Source of the DNA: Symsagittifera roscoffensis
Lineage: Eukaryota; Xenacoelomorpha; Acoela; Convolutidae
Assembly (NCBI RefSeq): GCF_963678635.1
Contig: NC_087066.1
Span: forward strand, 5,113,954 to 5,177,953
Direction: 5' to 3'
DNA length: 64,000 nt
The notes beneath the pieces were generated by a model. It saw nothing but the letters and a program-made list of their open reading frames with translations. It was not told the DNA's origin and searched no databases. The stretch's first letter is position 1. Every line of letters begins with the position of its first letter. Below, in pieces: positions 1 through 11,795 of this stretch. Both the position numbers and the translations under genes were made by a program.

Positions 1-1079
1 CACTTCAATATGACAACTTAAGATAGTTTTTGAAAATGAATTTCAGTTGTGGCGAACAAAAATTGTCAGAGCATTTATTTCAATCAAGCAATTTTTCAAA
101 ACCATCAAGTAACTTTTTTTTAAAAAGAATACCAAAAGGAAGGTAGAAAATAATCTGAATTGATGACTGTTTTCTGCCCTCCATTTGGTGTTTTTTTGAA
201 AAAAAATTAACTGATGATTGTGAAATTTTGCATGATTAAAATAACTACTCTGAAAACAATTCCTCGCCACAGTTGAATTTCATTTGCAAAAAATGTTTGA
301 GGTTTCCTTTTGAATAGATATGATGCAACAAGAAACAAAATTAGCCATTCCTAACCCACTTTACCAGTAAATCAATCACGCATTTAGCCACAACAGTGCC
401 AAAAAATTGGAAAGCTTGTCACATGAAGGGAAATGGAAAAAACCTGAGCAGTATATTTAATGTTTTTAAATTCTTTTTATTAAACAAACGGCTAATTTGC
501 TTTTTTTTAAAAGAAAAACTATGCTGGGAATTATCTAATTTGTCGGTACGTCAAGTCTTATATAAATCGGAGTTAATAACTGTTATGAGTAATTAGTTAC
601 CGTTAAAAAAAAGAAGCTACCTGATTTTATTTTTTGCTATGATTTGGAGGTACTTTTATTTTGAAAACTGATTGACAGTTTAACTTTGACAGCTGAATTG
701 GACAGTTTAGCAGTAAGAAAACCTTTCGTATCAAAAATTGAAGTGTTCAAGAGTGCTTGAATTTAACAGCTCTGGCATTGTCATACTGTTTGGTATGATT
801 AGCGATGATACCAAATCCGGAAGGAATTGTAAAGTTGAATCATTAATTTGAAAATTAAAAAAGAGGTAAAATTTATAAACCCTTTATTCAACGTCAGCCA
901 ACTAGCAACGTTATAATATCATTTAGCGTACAAGATCAACCGATCAACCTTAACCACTCAACGCAGTGAGGTTATATGAAAATAGCGTTTGCCAATCCGT
1001 GCCGAATAAAACTTTCCCTGAAAAAAAAATTACTTAAATCCCCGTAGGACTAGAGTTTATAGAACCCCTGCGGGATTTT

Positions 1080-1660
1080 TTTGACTTTTTTCTATGATGT
1101 CAAGTCTTAATTTTTTGTGCTTGGATCTCCTTTATTGTCTTCTTTCTCGTATTGAATCTCGTGTTCTTCCGAGATATCTTCTTCTTCCTTTTTTTCTTTG
1201 ATCTTGAATATTTTGATTCATTTTGTTTGTAACGAATAATACCTAATTTTAGTTTTTTCTGTGTCTTTTCTTGAGCTTCCCATAGGTGAGACCAAGTCGA
1301 TGGTATCGACTGGTTTTCCAATGATTTTTGCTTTACTGTCTCAAGGAATTTGACGCACGCCTTATAGTTTGGGGATTTTTTTGTGAATTCCCATTTCTGA
1401 AATTAGACTTTTAAAGATGGGCTGTTTCTCTGGAGTCGCATCCATTGTTGACTCAATTGAAAATTGTTTAACTGGCGATTTCGTTTTGTGGGTCCTCGGT
1501 TGTATATATCGGAATCGAGTTCACAAGTGCCCCGGATAATATTGATTGTCTCTTTCGGGCTAGTTTTCGTTTTGAGTTTATAGTTTTCAATAGTTCTGGT
1601 ATCTTGTTTTTTATTCGTTTTGGCGATGGGGTGCTTTTCTCTGAAGTTGAGGACAATCCT
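1080..1660 (-). pseudogene. Decayed Lys/Glu-rich C-terminal tail of the gypsy-like polyprotein
   Basis: Reading the minus strand gives alternating open pieces: a segment with IPELLKTINSKRKLARKRQS (1656-1468), then one with the motif VDTIDLVSPMGS, then a highly basic and acidic stretch rich in KKRKKK and EEE (1321-1100). The other copy of the repeat keeps the same order (55631-55449 and about 55300-55040), including a related SPMGS motif. The shared peptide pattern suggests a formerly translated region downstream of the integrase. Low-complexity charged tails are common at this position in retroelement polyproteins, but I do not recognise a domain. Stops and frameshifts make it non-functional. 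Confidence 0.5.
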
Positions 1661-2299
1661 TGCTGGATGAGCCGACTTTTCGCTATCTGTTTGTTGTGTA
1701 GTAATTTTCGTTGGTTTTTCTGTTTTTGTTGAGTATACTTTTGTTTCTAGTTTCTGATAGGTTTTTTAGGCAACCCTGGTGTCTCCTCGTTGAACAGTGG
1801 GTGTTGTTGCGCGTTTAGGTCTTAATTAACTAAAAAGCGCAAACAAGGTCCTGTTCTGCGGGCGGATTTATATGCAAAATTGTAACTTAAGTGTGACTGC
1901 CTGCAAGGCCCGTGTATCATCGGCTTACGGACGAAAGCAAAACCACTGTTTCTCCACAACCACAGTTGTTTTCCTTGTGTTTGTAGTAATGCTGTGTATG
2001 GTCTGTGACTTAAATTTTTCCGTCTACTGTTTTGTACTTCTGCTCAAATAATTTTAGATCTTCAATTTTTGTTGCTATTTTTATTGTTTTCCGTGCTACA
2101 TGTTCTCATAGTTTTTTGACATTTTCTTCTACCTGTCCTTAAATTCTCTTGTTTCATAGGTTCAAGTTTTTTTCTCAATATCTATTGTCAGTCTAGTTTT
2201 CACATTTGTGTTTTGGGGTTGCTGTTTTGATAGGTTTGTAGGTGTAGCAGGTGTACAATACGGTATCCTCTCCGGTTGACGTTTGATAGTCACTTCGTC

Positions 2300-2870
2300 T
2301 TCTGACCAAGTCTGGAGGTCATGCATTTAGTTTATGCAAGGGGGGAGCATCCAATTTTTAAGATCTAAACATCGGTGATCATTTTTTTGCTATGTTACAA
2401 TGTGGTGCGTTTGGTTTTCTTCCCATGTGGGCCTCAAAGTTTTTTTTTATAATTTCTGCGGCATCAGAGACTAATTAAAACGGTGTGCTGATTTTGTCTA
2501 TTCGCTTGACCCCTTATCTACAATTGAAGGTTTGTGTCAACTTTTCTACTAACTTTTATGATCTATGGTCGTCAACAGGTGCAAAAAATAGCTTTATGTG
2601 GTTTGTTTTGCAAAAAAAAATGTTAGCTCGAAATGTTTGTACTTGGTCGCATCTTATTTTGCGTGGTACCCCGTAGTTTGAAATGTAGCGCTCTCTAAAT
2701 TTTATCGCGATGTCTGTTGTTGTATTAGATATTACCGTAGTTGTAGGAAATTTTGACCATTTGTCAAAAGCAACAAGAATGTACGAATGGACTATTTAGT
2801 TTGTCTGGGAGGAATCACGCAAAATCTAGTTGTACCTCTTCATTAGGTTCAACGACTGGTTTCATTTGGA
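2300..2870 (-). pseudogene. Retroelement integrase core (rve fold), decayed, copy 1
   Basis: The minus strand reads, with frame changes and stops, EPNEEVQLDFA, then LPDKLN, then a KISYNYGN segment (KFPTTTVISNTTTD in the better copies), then GVPRKIRCDQ-like sequence. It continues through cysteine- and aromatic-rich sequence to a degenerate GLVETLIQTLK-like block. This order is that of the retroviral/gypsy integrase core: a first catalytic Asp in the QLDF strand, a second in the CDQ strand after G-V/I-P, and the Glu in the VE..IQ.LK helix. Homologous fragments at 6955-7437 and 9190-9700 let the frames be compared. Multiple stops and indels show it is dead. It may be Ty3/gypsy or a related LTR group; I cannot tell which. 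Confidence 0.7.
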
Positions 2871-3640
2871 ATGAGTGTTGTTTTACTATAACCAATTTTT
2901 GGTTTTTAGGCTAAAAAAGATAATTTTACAAAAACCTGCGCATTCACCTTGAATTGTCGCAAAACTGAATTTGCATTTCTTTTTTTCTATCTGGAAAATT
3001 ACATCATACTCTTTGTGAAAGATTTGCAATTAAAAGCTATAAAAACACAAATGTGTCAAACGTTTTCAGTCAAATTCTTTGTTGGCTGTTTAAAAACTTT
3101 TTACAAAAATTCTCGACACCGATTAAGATAGTTTTTTGTTTTGATTTTTGCAATAGTAATATTTTGGTTGAGTTTTTTTCTCTGGTGTTTTTTCTTGTAC
3201 TTTTCTGTGTCAAAGTTTTTTACTTGTCCCCAGAGTGACCATACTTGAAAAAAAAACGCACAATTATTTTCAAATTTATACGGAATGTTATAGCGTGTGT
3301 TTACACCTCTAAATCAAAAAAGTTGGCGTCGAACGCTTATTCAGAAAGCGTACTATGGTTGTCCATAATTGGCAAAGTTAAATGGATTTCAATTTAGGAC
3401 TAATCTTTGGAACTAAAAATCTTCGGCTGACCTGTTCATCTTGGCATTATTATCCAGTATCCAACCTCTGAATGTCAAAATATCATATCTGAGCGCAAAA
3501 ACAATATGGTCACAAAACAATTCTCAACAGAAAGTTGATGACCATTACATAGACTTCCCGCTATTTTTTAGCTCGTTTTCGGGTCAGTTTTTCAATGAGT
3601 CATTACTTTGTCTTTTTGAGTGTCAGTGCTGGTCGAGTTA

Positions 3641-4515
3641 TGGTTTTAATTGCGTGTAAAAGAGTATGTTCTCAGTGAAAGAAATATGCAAATGTGAGCT
3701 ATATAGAGCATTGGTTGAAATTTTACACAGGATTTGGAAAATTTGTTTTCGTTTAGATGCAAAATTGGATTCAGAGAGTGAAAAAGCAAAGCTAAGAGAA
3801 AAAAATGGGATCTACAAAACGATATCCTCTAAGATCGATTTATAGGACGGGAGGGTGGAAATACGCATTTTTCCCAAGATAACTAGAGGAGAAAATTGTA
3901 TCACCTTACTAACTAGATTAAATTATCGAAACATAAATGCGCGAAAAATACATGTTTGGGGAGGGCTTACACAATGATTAAACTAGAGCTAACTTCTCTT
4001 TTTATAACTTTAAATATCAGAAACATGCTAACATTCGATATGAAAACAAATCAGTGTGGTTTTATTTTGCACACCGCAGTTTCATGGATAACAACCATTT
4101 ATATTGCCAACTTTATAGTCAGTATTCATAAAGTTGCAAAAATAATCAATTCTAATCCAATAAATTTTTCATATCGAAATAGTTCAGTATAATTACATAT
4201 AAAGGATTTTTGAGAGGTTTTTGAAGTGTTTTGCATTTTTTTAAATCCATTTCCTGTTTAGTGCAGTTGTGAGTTTATGCCTGAAGTAACTCATAGAGTA
4301 ATTTCGGATAAGGTACACCGTCTGTTCGTCAAGCTATCTTGTTTTCGGCCGGATAACTTCTTAGTCTATAACCAGTCCTAATCTTGCTCTTATATCTCCT
4401 TGTATCGATAGATCTAGCGTATACTGGTCTTTGCAAAGCGAAGTATCAAGAACAACTATAAGGAAGAGCAGCTGCTGGCTAAAATTGGATATAAATTTTT
4501 TTACCTTCAAAAGTT
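3641..4515. other. No gene or repeat recognised
   Basis: AT-rich sequence between the gypsy-like fossil and the reverse-transcriptase fossil. A 78-codon open frame at 3956-4192 is hydrophobic and AT-driven, without flanking splice signals that I trust. I see no RNA gene. Confidence 0.5.
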
Positions 4516-4759
4516 TTAATTACATTTCATTCCAAGCAATGTTTCCATTAGTTGAGTTATCAGAATCAGTAGACTCGAGCTGATAAAACTCGCTACCTGG
4601 TTCATATTTTCGGCTCCATTCATATTGTAAACATCAAGTTCCAAGGCGCTGTACTTCAGTTTTATTGGAGACATCTTCATATCTATATTCTGAATGATGG
4701 CTTCACATGAGAATAAGTTACAACAGCTAACAGATATCCTAAAAGAAACACCCATGCAA

Positions 4760-6240
4760 TTTAACTGATGTCTATTGAGCGCTTCAAGAATTCTTTGCTT
4801 TACGCAATCATGCCTCGGTCTCCGATATGATGAACGCGATACACGGATACACGTGATCGAAGTTCTGAGAAGCGCAAATTCAATACGACATCGAATCCAC
4901 CAAAACACTTGCCATACGAAGTAGTTTCTATTTTCCCACTGATCATCGAAGCAAGTCTTTTGTAAAACGTGGTAGCAAGTTTACCCATGCCTCACGTGCA
5001 GGAAAAAACAAGAGGTGTGAAACAATAACTATGTTCAATTTCTATGATACGTTGCTCATAGCATCTCTTTTTTTCACTTCGTACTTCCTGTAAACACTTG
5101 GCAGAGTACCACAGTTTGGTTTTGCGCAAGGATTGAAAACTCTAGCATCAACGAATGCCTTGTCAAATCTGCGTCCCCAGACTAAATTAGCTGAAAAACC
5201 AAACCGCCCTTCACTGCCACTAATTGATTTTCTCAAAGCCAAAAGCTCGCCAGATAAACACTCTAAATTTGGTTCCATTTCAATATTTGAGCAAACTTCA
5301 CTCAAAGTTTCTGCTGTTATGTCTCTCACCTCATTGTGCCGAATAGCTGGGTAGCTTCCAGTAGGACAAGACCAGCAATGCTCAACCGAGAACGTTTCAC
5401 CACAAACACAATGAAAAGGGACATTTTTCAACTGCCAACTAAATCACAAGCACAATGCATCCCTAAACGCTGCTTTACTCAGGCAAAATCATGTTCTTCT
5501 AACGGCAACGTTGTGAGTCAGTTTGAAGCGCCTCTTTTGTTAGCCAGTTCAAATGCTCTCGAGTATGGGGTACTGAGAAATGATTGCAGCACATCATCTT
5601 TCTTTCTTGCGGTTCGCCGTTCGTTTTCCTTCTGTATTTCAGTAGATGCTGGTTTCTGCCTACTTGCAACTCCGTTTGAATCAGTATCGCTTGACAAAGG
5701 TTTCTCAACAAGAGGTTCACAAATCCTCTTTGAATTTCTGAGCTGCGTCTGTTTCGGGATTGATGATGTTCAAACCACCCAGTCTTGCCGGAAGCTCTAG
5801 CACAGTTCTTTCAATGTCTCCTGGCTGGTGATACCTTGCCAGTCAGCTTCGTGAAAAACTGCGTTCTGATTTAGCTTTTGCTTTTTGTGAGAATATCTTC
5901 AATTTAATCTTGGCTACAATCGATCAGTTTCATCATGAAATTTCCCTTTGGAACGAAACTATGCGTAAACGCTGCTAAAGCACAATATGGCTGTATCTCA
6001 GCGATGTGAGATAAGCTCTCAAACTCACTTATCCATCCACCTGACGTTTTGAGAAGATGTTGTTCAACGCATTTTTGGCTGCCAATTGGACATCTCTCAT
6101 ATATGTGTCCCTCTGATAACATTGTTAAACCACTTACAGAGAAAATACACTCTGCAAAGTCCAAGTGTTCATGTTTAACAATAAGCTTGGAAGCATTCGG
6201 GAAAAATCCATACTCCGGTTCGAGTTCTTAAAACGCTTCC
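4760..6240 (-). pseudogene. 5'-truncated reverse-transcriptase retroelement with zinc-finger/nuclease-like C-terminus, copy A
   Basis: Read right to left, the decayed protein shows four blocks. First, the C-terminal part of an RT region (6239-5904): PEYGFFPNASKLIVKHE (clearest in copy B), then a LSHIAEIQPYCALAAFTHSF motif. Second, ELPARLGGLNIINPETDAAQ (about 5816-5740), the conserved post-RT block. Third, a CxCG-x8-H-x4-C zinc-finger-like motif followed by RHNEVRD and later FDKAFVDARVFNP (5431-5042), which resembles the restriction-like endonuclease tail of R2-type non-LTR elements. Fourth, a tail with FYKRLASMISGK and IRCRIEFALLRTSITCIR (4988-4790), in two frames. This order matches a retroelement family I remember from cnidarians and other invertebrates. 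The polymerase core is missing, so the copy is truncated as well as frameshifted. Assignment to the R2-like group is an inference. Confidence 0.7.
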
Positions 6241-6950
6241 AATCATGTCCCACTATTGGATATAGATACTAGTTTCACTTTTCACCCTGTAAAATCGATT
6301 ATAAAAGTCTTAATTCGTAATTGAATTGTGTATTTTAAATTGTGTTATTAAATTTCGTAATTGATTTTCGTAAATATATTGTGTTCAATTTTGAATTGAA
6401 AAGTTTTTGTAATTAATTTATGTATATCTTCAACTTGCAAACTATAAATTTCAATGTCTACCGTAGTCTCTATTCAATTCAACATAGTAACGATTCGACA
6501 AGAAGAGACAGGAAAAACGATTGCAAAGGAACAAAACAAGACTGTTGGTATCAAATGATGTAATAAGCTAGCTGGTTTTTGAGCCGTAACCAAATACCGC
6601 TGGATGTCCAATAAATTAAAATTTATCGCTCATTACTTGTCCCAAATTCGTCAATTTTGCTAGTTTTAAGCCCCTTAACCTACCAAAAATTCGAAAACAA
6701 AACATCGTTTTATGTCTTAACGCAAAAAATCAGACTCCAAAACCTTTTGCTTGGCAAAGAACAAAGTTTTTTTGAAATTATGCTACCTGAAAAAATTGAA
6801 GTTTTGTCAAAAGAAAAAGTCATACCGAGCACAAAGACTTTTTACATTTTTCGACAGTCGAAACAATAAGGACCCGGGTTGACCAAAACTTCTTATCATT
6901 CAATTTTCATATATGAAAAACTTCTTTGCATAAAACTTCTTCAGTGGGAG
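6240..6950. repeat. AT-rich segment present three times
   Basis: The same sequence recurs at 8478-9187 and, from its middle on, at 11795-12360. It carries shared words such as TAAGCTAGCTGGTTTTTGAG and ends with CCCGGGTTGACC plus about 75 bases of the TIR element family defined at 45928-47163. The small open frames in it (6657-6869, 12085-12297) are conserved only because the DNA is duplicated. No coding function is proposed. Confidence 0.65.
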
Positions 6951-6954
6951 GAGC

Positions 6955-7437
6955 ATCAGATTTTTTTAATCTGAACGTCAGTGATCATTTTTTTGCTATG
7001 TTACAATGTGGTGTGTTTGGTTTTCTTCCCATGTGGGCATCAATGTGTTTTTATAATTTCTGCGGCATCCGAAACTAGTTAAAAGGATGTGCTGTTTTTG
7101 TCTATTTGCTTGACTACTTATCTTCATTTGAGCGTTTGTATTAACGTTTCTACTAATCCTTATGATCTATTGTCGTCAACAGGTGCAAAAACTAGCTTTA
7201 TGTGGTTTGTTTTGCGAGAAAAAAATGTTAACTCGGAGTGTTTGTACTTGATCGCATCTTAATTTGCGTGGTACCCCGTAGTTTGAAGTGTAGCGTTGTC
7301 TAAATTTTATCACGATGTCTGTTGTTGTGTTAGATATTATCGTAGTCGTAGGAAATTTTGACCATATGTCAAAAGCAACAAGAATGTACGCATCTTTATT
7401 TAGTTTGTCTGGGAGGGATCAAGCGAAATCTAGATGT
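6955..7437 (-). pseudogene. Integrase core fragment, copy 2
   Basis: The minus strand again gives SNTTTD, GVPRKLRCDQ and NKPHKASF-like pieces of the integrase core seen at 2300-2870, interrupted by stops. It is cut off at 7437, where it abuts the nuclease-coding part of the RT fossil, so the N-terminal EVQLDFA strand is lost here. Confidence 0.65.
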
Positions 7438-8480
7438 AACCGCCCTTCACTGCCACTAATTGATTTTCTCAAAGCCAAAAGCTCGCCAGATAAACACTCT
7501 AAATGTGGTTCCACTTCAATATTTGAGCAAACTTCACTCAAAGTTTCTGCTGTTATGTCTCTCACCTCATTGTGCCGAATAGCTGGGTAGCTTCCAGTAG
7601 GACAAGACCAGCAATGCTCAACCGAGAACGTTTCACCACAAACACAATGAGAAGGGACATTTTTCAACTGCCAACTAAATCACAAGCACAATGCATCTCT
7701 AAACGCTGCTTTACTCAGGCAAAATCATGTTCTTCTAACGGCAACGTTGGGAGCCAGTTTGAATCGCCTCTTTTTTTAGCCAGCTCAAATGCTCTCGAGT
7801 ATGGGGTACTGAGAAATGATTGCAGCACATCATCTTTCTTTCTAGCGGTTCGCCGTTCGTTCTCCTTCTGTATTTCAGTAGATGCTGGTTTCTGCCTACT
7901 TGCAACTCCGTTTGAATCAGTATCGCTTGACAAAGGTTTCTCAACAAGAGGTTCACAAATCCTTTTTGAATTTCTGAGCTGCGTCCGTTTCCGGATTGAT
8001 GATGTTCAAACCAATCAGTCTTGCCGGAAGCTCTAGCACAGCTCTTTCAATGTCTCCTGGCTGGTGATACCTTGCCAGTCAGCTTCGTCAAAAACTGCGT
8101 TCTGATTTAGCTTTTGCTTTTTGTGAGAATATCTTCAATTTAATCTTGGCTACAATCGATCAGTTTCATCATGAAATTTCCCTTTGGAACGAAACTATGC
8201 GTAAACGCTGCTAAAGCACAGTATGGCTGTATCTCAGCGATGTGAGATAAGATATCAAACTCACATATCCATCCACCTGACGTTTTGAGAAGATGTTGAT
8301 CAACGCATTTTTGGCTGCCAATTGGACATCTCTCATATATGTGTCCCTCTGATAACATTGTTAAACCACTTACAGAGAAAATACACTCTGCAAAGTCCAA
8401 GTGTTCATGTTTAACAATAAGCTTGGAAGCATTCGGGAAAAATCCATACTCCGGTTCGAGTTCTTTCAACGCTTCCAATC
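7438..8480 (-). pseudogene. Reverse-transcriptase retroelement fragment, copy B
   Basis: This is the duplicate of copy A. The RT C-terminal part is open in one frame from 8478 to 8140 and includes PEYGFFPNASKLIVKHE and LSHIAEIQPYCALAAFTH. Then come the ELPARLGGL-type block near 8050, an Arg/Lys-rich linker that contains SRAFELAKKRGDSNWLPTLP (about 7860-7740), and the zinc-finger-like CVCGETFSVEHCWSCP with RHNEVRD (7667-7438). It ends abruptly inside the nuclease-like region, so it lacks the VDARVFNP motif and the tail that copy A keeps. Frameshifts separate the blocks. Confidence 0.7.
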
Positions 8481-9189
8481 ATGTCCCACTATTGGATATA
8501 GATACTAGTTTCAATTTTTACCCTGTAAAATCGATTATAAGAGTCCTAATTCGTAATTAAATTGTGTTTTTTAAATTGTGTTATTAAATTTCGTAATTAA
8601 TTTTCGTAAATACATTGTGTTCAATTTTGAATTAAAAAGTTTTTTGTAATTAATTTATGTATATCTTCAACTTACATACTATAAATTTCAATGTCTACCG
8701 TAGTCTCTATTAAATTCAACATAGTAACGATTCGACAAGAAGAGACAGGAAAAACGATTGCAAAAGAACAAAACAAGACTGTTGGTATCAAATGATGTGA
8801 TAAGCTAGCTGGTTTTTGAGCCATAACCAAATACCGCTGGATGTCCAATAAATTAAAATTTATCGCTCATTACTTGTCCCAAATTTGTCAATTTTGCTAG
8901 TTTTAAGCCCCTTAATTTACTAAAATTTCGAAAACAAAACATCGTTTTATGTCTTAACGCAAAAAATAAGACTCCAAAACTTTTTGCTTGGCAAAGAAAA
9001 ACGTTTTTGTGAAATAATGCTACCTGAAAAAATCGAAGTTTTGTCAAAAGAAAAAGTCATACCGAGCACAAAGACTTTTTACATTTTTTGACAGTCGAAA
9101 CAATAAGGACCCGGATTGACCAAAACTTCTTATCATTCAATTTTCATAAATGAAAAACTTCTTTGCATAAAACTTCTTCAGTGGGAGGA

Positions 9190-9700
9190 GCATCAGATTT
9201 TTTTAATCTGAACGTCAATGATCATTTTTTTGCTATGTTACAATGTGGTGTGTTTGGTTTTCTTCCCATGTGGGCATCATTGTGTTTTTATAATTTCTGC
9301 GGCATCCGAAACTAGTTAAAAAGATATGCTGTTTTTGTCTATTCGCTTGACTACTTATCTTCATTTGAGCGTTTGTATTAACGTTTCTACTAATCCTTAT
9401 GATCTATTGTCGTCAACAGGTGCAAAAACTAGCTTTATGTGGTTTGTTTTGCGAGAAAAAAATGTTAACTCGGAATGTTTGTACTTGATCGCATCTTAAT
9501 TTGCGTGGTACCCCGTAGTTTGAAGTGTAGCGTTGTCTAAATTTTATCACGATGTCTGTTGTTGTGTTAGATATTACCGTAGTCGTAGGAAATTTTGACC
9601 ATATGTCAAAAGCAACAAGAATGTACGCATCTTTATTTAGTTTGTCTGGGAGGGATCACGCGAAATCTAGTTGTACCTCTTCATTAGGTTCAACGACTGG
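9190..9700 (-). pseudogene. Integrase core fragment, copy 3 (best preserved)
   Basis: Minus-strand reading gives EPNEEVQLDFA, a stop, then SLPDKLNKDAYILVAFDIWS, KFPTTTVISNTTTD, GVPRKLRCDQVQTFR, a frame change, KLVFAPVDD and GLVETLIQTLK. The three blocks carrying the expected acidic residues (QLDF, CDQ, VE) are in the right order and at roughly the right distances for a retroviral/gypsy integrase. At least three stops and one frameshift make it a pseudogene. Confidence 0.7.
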
Positions 9701-9834
9701 TTTCATTTGGAATGAGTGTTGTTTTCCTATAACCGTTTTTTGGTTTTTAATTTAAAAAGACAATGTTACAAAAACTTGCGCATTCACCTTGAATTGTCGC
9801 AAAACTGAATTTGCCTTTCATTTTTCTATCTGGA

Positions 9835-11795
9835 GACCCCTTTTGAGCGAAAACCCTCCGGTGAATCCTTCCGGTGTTAATAGCCTTTCCCCGGAAAAAG
9901 TCATAATGGACATTAGAAATGGTATAACTTGTGAAGTATTAATGGGATATGAATGAAACTTGGTAGTTAGGACCCCCATGGAATTCTGAACTCAAATATA
10001 GAAGTTTGATTCCGGTTGAACCCCGGGTGACCTTAAGTTAACCCTTGGGCGTTTAGGAACAAATTTGTATAGAAAACTCCAGGATTAACACCGGAAAGTG
10101 GCATATTCCCCAGCCCAACCCCTGGAAATGAGAATGGGTCATCTTGCTAAAAAAAGTGGAAGGAAAACTTATTTATTGGAATTGGAGCAGAAGCTGATAG
10201 AGATTTAGCTTTTAAAGTGCAATCTTGGAGTAGTTGATTTAATTCAAAGTGGACTTGGTAAATAATCGGTTCAGTTTAGCTTGGCGAATGACCTATTATT
10301 AGCAATTCAACTAGACTAAAGAAAAGTAGTCTCAGAAGAAATTGATAGTAATAGAACCGCGGCATGAGAGTTAAGTTTCCTAAATAGTATGAATGGACGG
10401 GGATTTTACTTGGCTCTCCGGAGGTGACTTTTTGGTTTAATTTGACCCCTAATAGAAGAACTACGTTCCCCTGATAGCTAGAGGGTATAGAGTACAGATA
10501 GAAAATTTAGATGCCTGAAATTATTTAGCTATCCATAAAAAGGGTTTCCCCCTACCCTTGGGAGGTCGGAACGTTAACGGGATAATTAAAATAAAGACCT
10601 TGGGAATAAAGACTGAGTAAACATAGCATGGTTTGGAGGTTGTGTTGAACTCAAGAATCGAAGTTCACAGAACTCAGGAATTGGTTGTTTAGAATCGTAT
10701 GACATTTGTTTGCTTGGTCAAAATCTAATAAGCGTGAAAGTATTGATAGAAGAAACCGAAGTTGTCACGTGGCAGAGTTGACAGGGGGAGGGATATAATC
10801 TTAATTATTTGTCGACGGGTGATTTAGGCGGATGTCAGGACTGATAGGGAATGGCGTGACTTAACTAAAATTAAGTGTAAAGAAAGATAAGGAATTGGAG
10901 AGTATCGGAAAGCCTTTAGGAGTCAGAACAGTGTTAGCTACCGTTAAGAGTATTTGGTTCTTGTCAGAGAAGAGAACAGTGCTAGCTACTATCAACAGTA
11001 GTTGTTTCTCATCAGAGTAGAGAACAATCATTGCTTGCGAGCGAGCTGATTGGAACCCGAGTTTAGTACCGGGTTGAATAAGTAGAGCGAGTGAGCTGAT
11101 TGGAACCCGAGTTTAGTACCGGGTTGAATAAGTAGTGTGAGCGAGCTGATTGGAAACCGAGTTTAGTACCGGGTTGATATAGCTGTGCGAGCGAGTTGCG
11201 CTGGAACCCGAGTTTATTACCGGGTTGAACTAGTTGTGTGAGCGAGTTTCTCTGCTAGAGTAGGCGAGTTTTGAATCGAGCCAACCGAAAACTGACAAGC
11301 GATTGAACGGAACTGGACGCGGGCTTCAAAATAGAAGTTGCTAAAAAGTAGTTAGCTCAGTAAGGGCCCTGTAAGTCGATTTGATTTTCTTTGCGATTGA
11401 GAATTTACTCATTGTGCCCACGATTTGCTGAACTAGCTAGAAGCACGCGAGGAGAGCCGAAAAGAGCCTAAATTAAGGGGAAGTTGCGTAATTCTTTGAT
11501 CGGCCGATTTAATCTGACCACCAACATAACCCTTTCGGGATTGTGGATCGCATCGTGTCCCCCGCTATTACACGGCATAAAGGGGAGAAACTCTGCGGCA
11601 GTTGAGTAGAGTGAAAGCGTGCTTAGAGGAGACGACTCCCCGGAAAAGAATCTCTTGGCGCTCCTGGGTGGGCTTTCTTTATCAAGCGAATAACGATCCT
11701 TGGATTCGGCAACAACGAGGGTTGGACGAATAGACCGAACAACAAAGAAGGAAATGGATCGAGACAATCAAGATGCCAGCGAAGTGTTATTTAAT
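9835..11795 (+). mobile_element. Truncated copy of the multi-retropepsin LTR element
   Basis: From about 9835 to 11652 this follows the 3' three-quarters of the LTR found at 12374-14846. It then runs through the primer-binding-site region (TTGGCGCTCCTGGGTGGGCT) and the start of the internal region to GATCGAGACAATCAAGATGC, breaking off near 11795. The left break joins integrase-family DNA, where GACCCC follows CTATCTGGA; the right break joins the AT-rich segment. It keeps a block (CTATTACACGGCATAAAGGG and neighbouring sequence) that the 5' LTR of the full copy has lost but the 3' LTR retains. It shows that the element is a family rather than a single event. Confidence 0.8.
11030..11255. repeat. 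LTR-internal tandem repeat with hairpins, about 56 bp x 4
   Basis: Four units, each containing AACCCGAGTTTAGTACCGGG or a close variant followed by TT. Each unit has an inverted pair AACCCG/CGGGTT around a 10-base loop. The same array occurs in both LTRs of the full copy (14293-14510 and 21287-21450). Confidence 0.8.

Larger units (their letters stand above)
1..3640 (-). repeat. Decayed Ty3/gypsy-like dispersed repeat, copy 1
   Basis: The whole stretch matches 53985-57518 in the same order with many substitutions and small indels. Shared blocks include the GTGGCGAACAAA motif near 50 and 54030, the CGTAGGACTAGAG block near 1045 and 55010, the TAGGTGTAGCAGGTGTA block near 2240 and 55870, and the TTATCCAGTAT block near 3450 and 57340. 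Coding traces lie on the minus strand: an integrase core at 2300-2870, then a Lys/Glu-rich tail at 1080-1660. That order fits the 3' half of a Ty3/gypsy-like pol gene. The left end runs off the window; the right end is near 3630, where the two copies stop matching. I could not define LTRs. All frames are broken, so this is a fossil copy. Confidence 0.7.
5202..9673. repeat. Tandem duplication, two units of about 2,236 bp
   Basis: Unit 1 (5202-7437) and unit 2 (7438-9673) align at a constant offset of 2,236-2,237 with only scattered differences. Each contains a retroelement fossil (copy A or B), the AT-rich segment carrying a CCCGGGTTGACC end, and an integrase fragment. At the junction the integrase fragment (CGAAATCTAG) runs straight into the nuclease-coding part of the RT fossil. 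The shared 5' truncation and flanks show that the two RT fossils arose by segmental duplication, not by independent insertion. Confidence 0.8.

Noticed and set aside
11030-11255. CRISPR-like array of 56-bp units with palindromes
   Set aside because: The intervening sequences are not unique, and the array lies inside an LTR in animal DNA.
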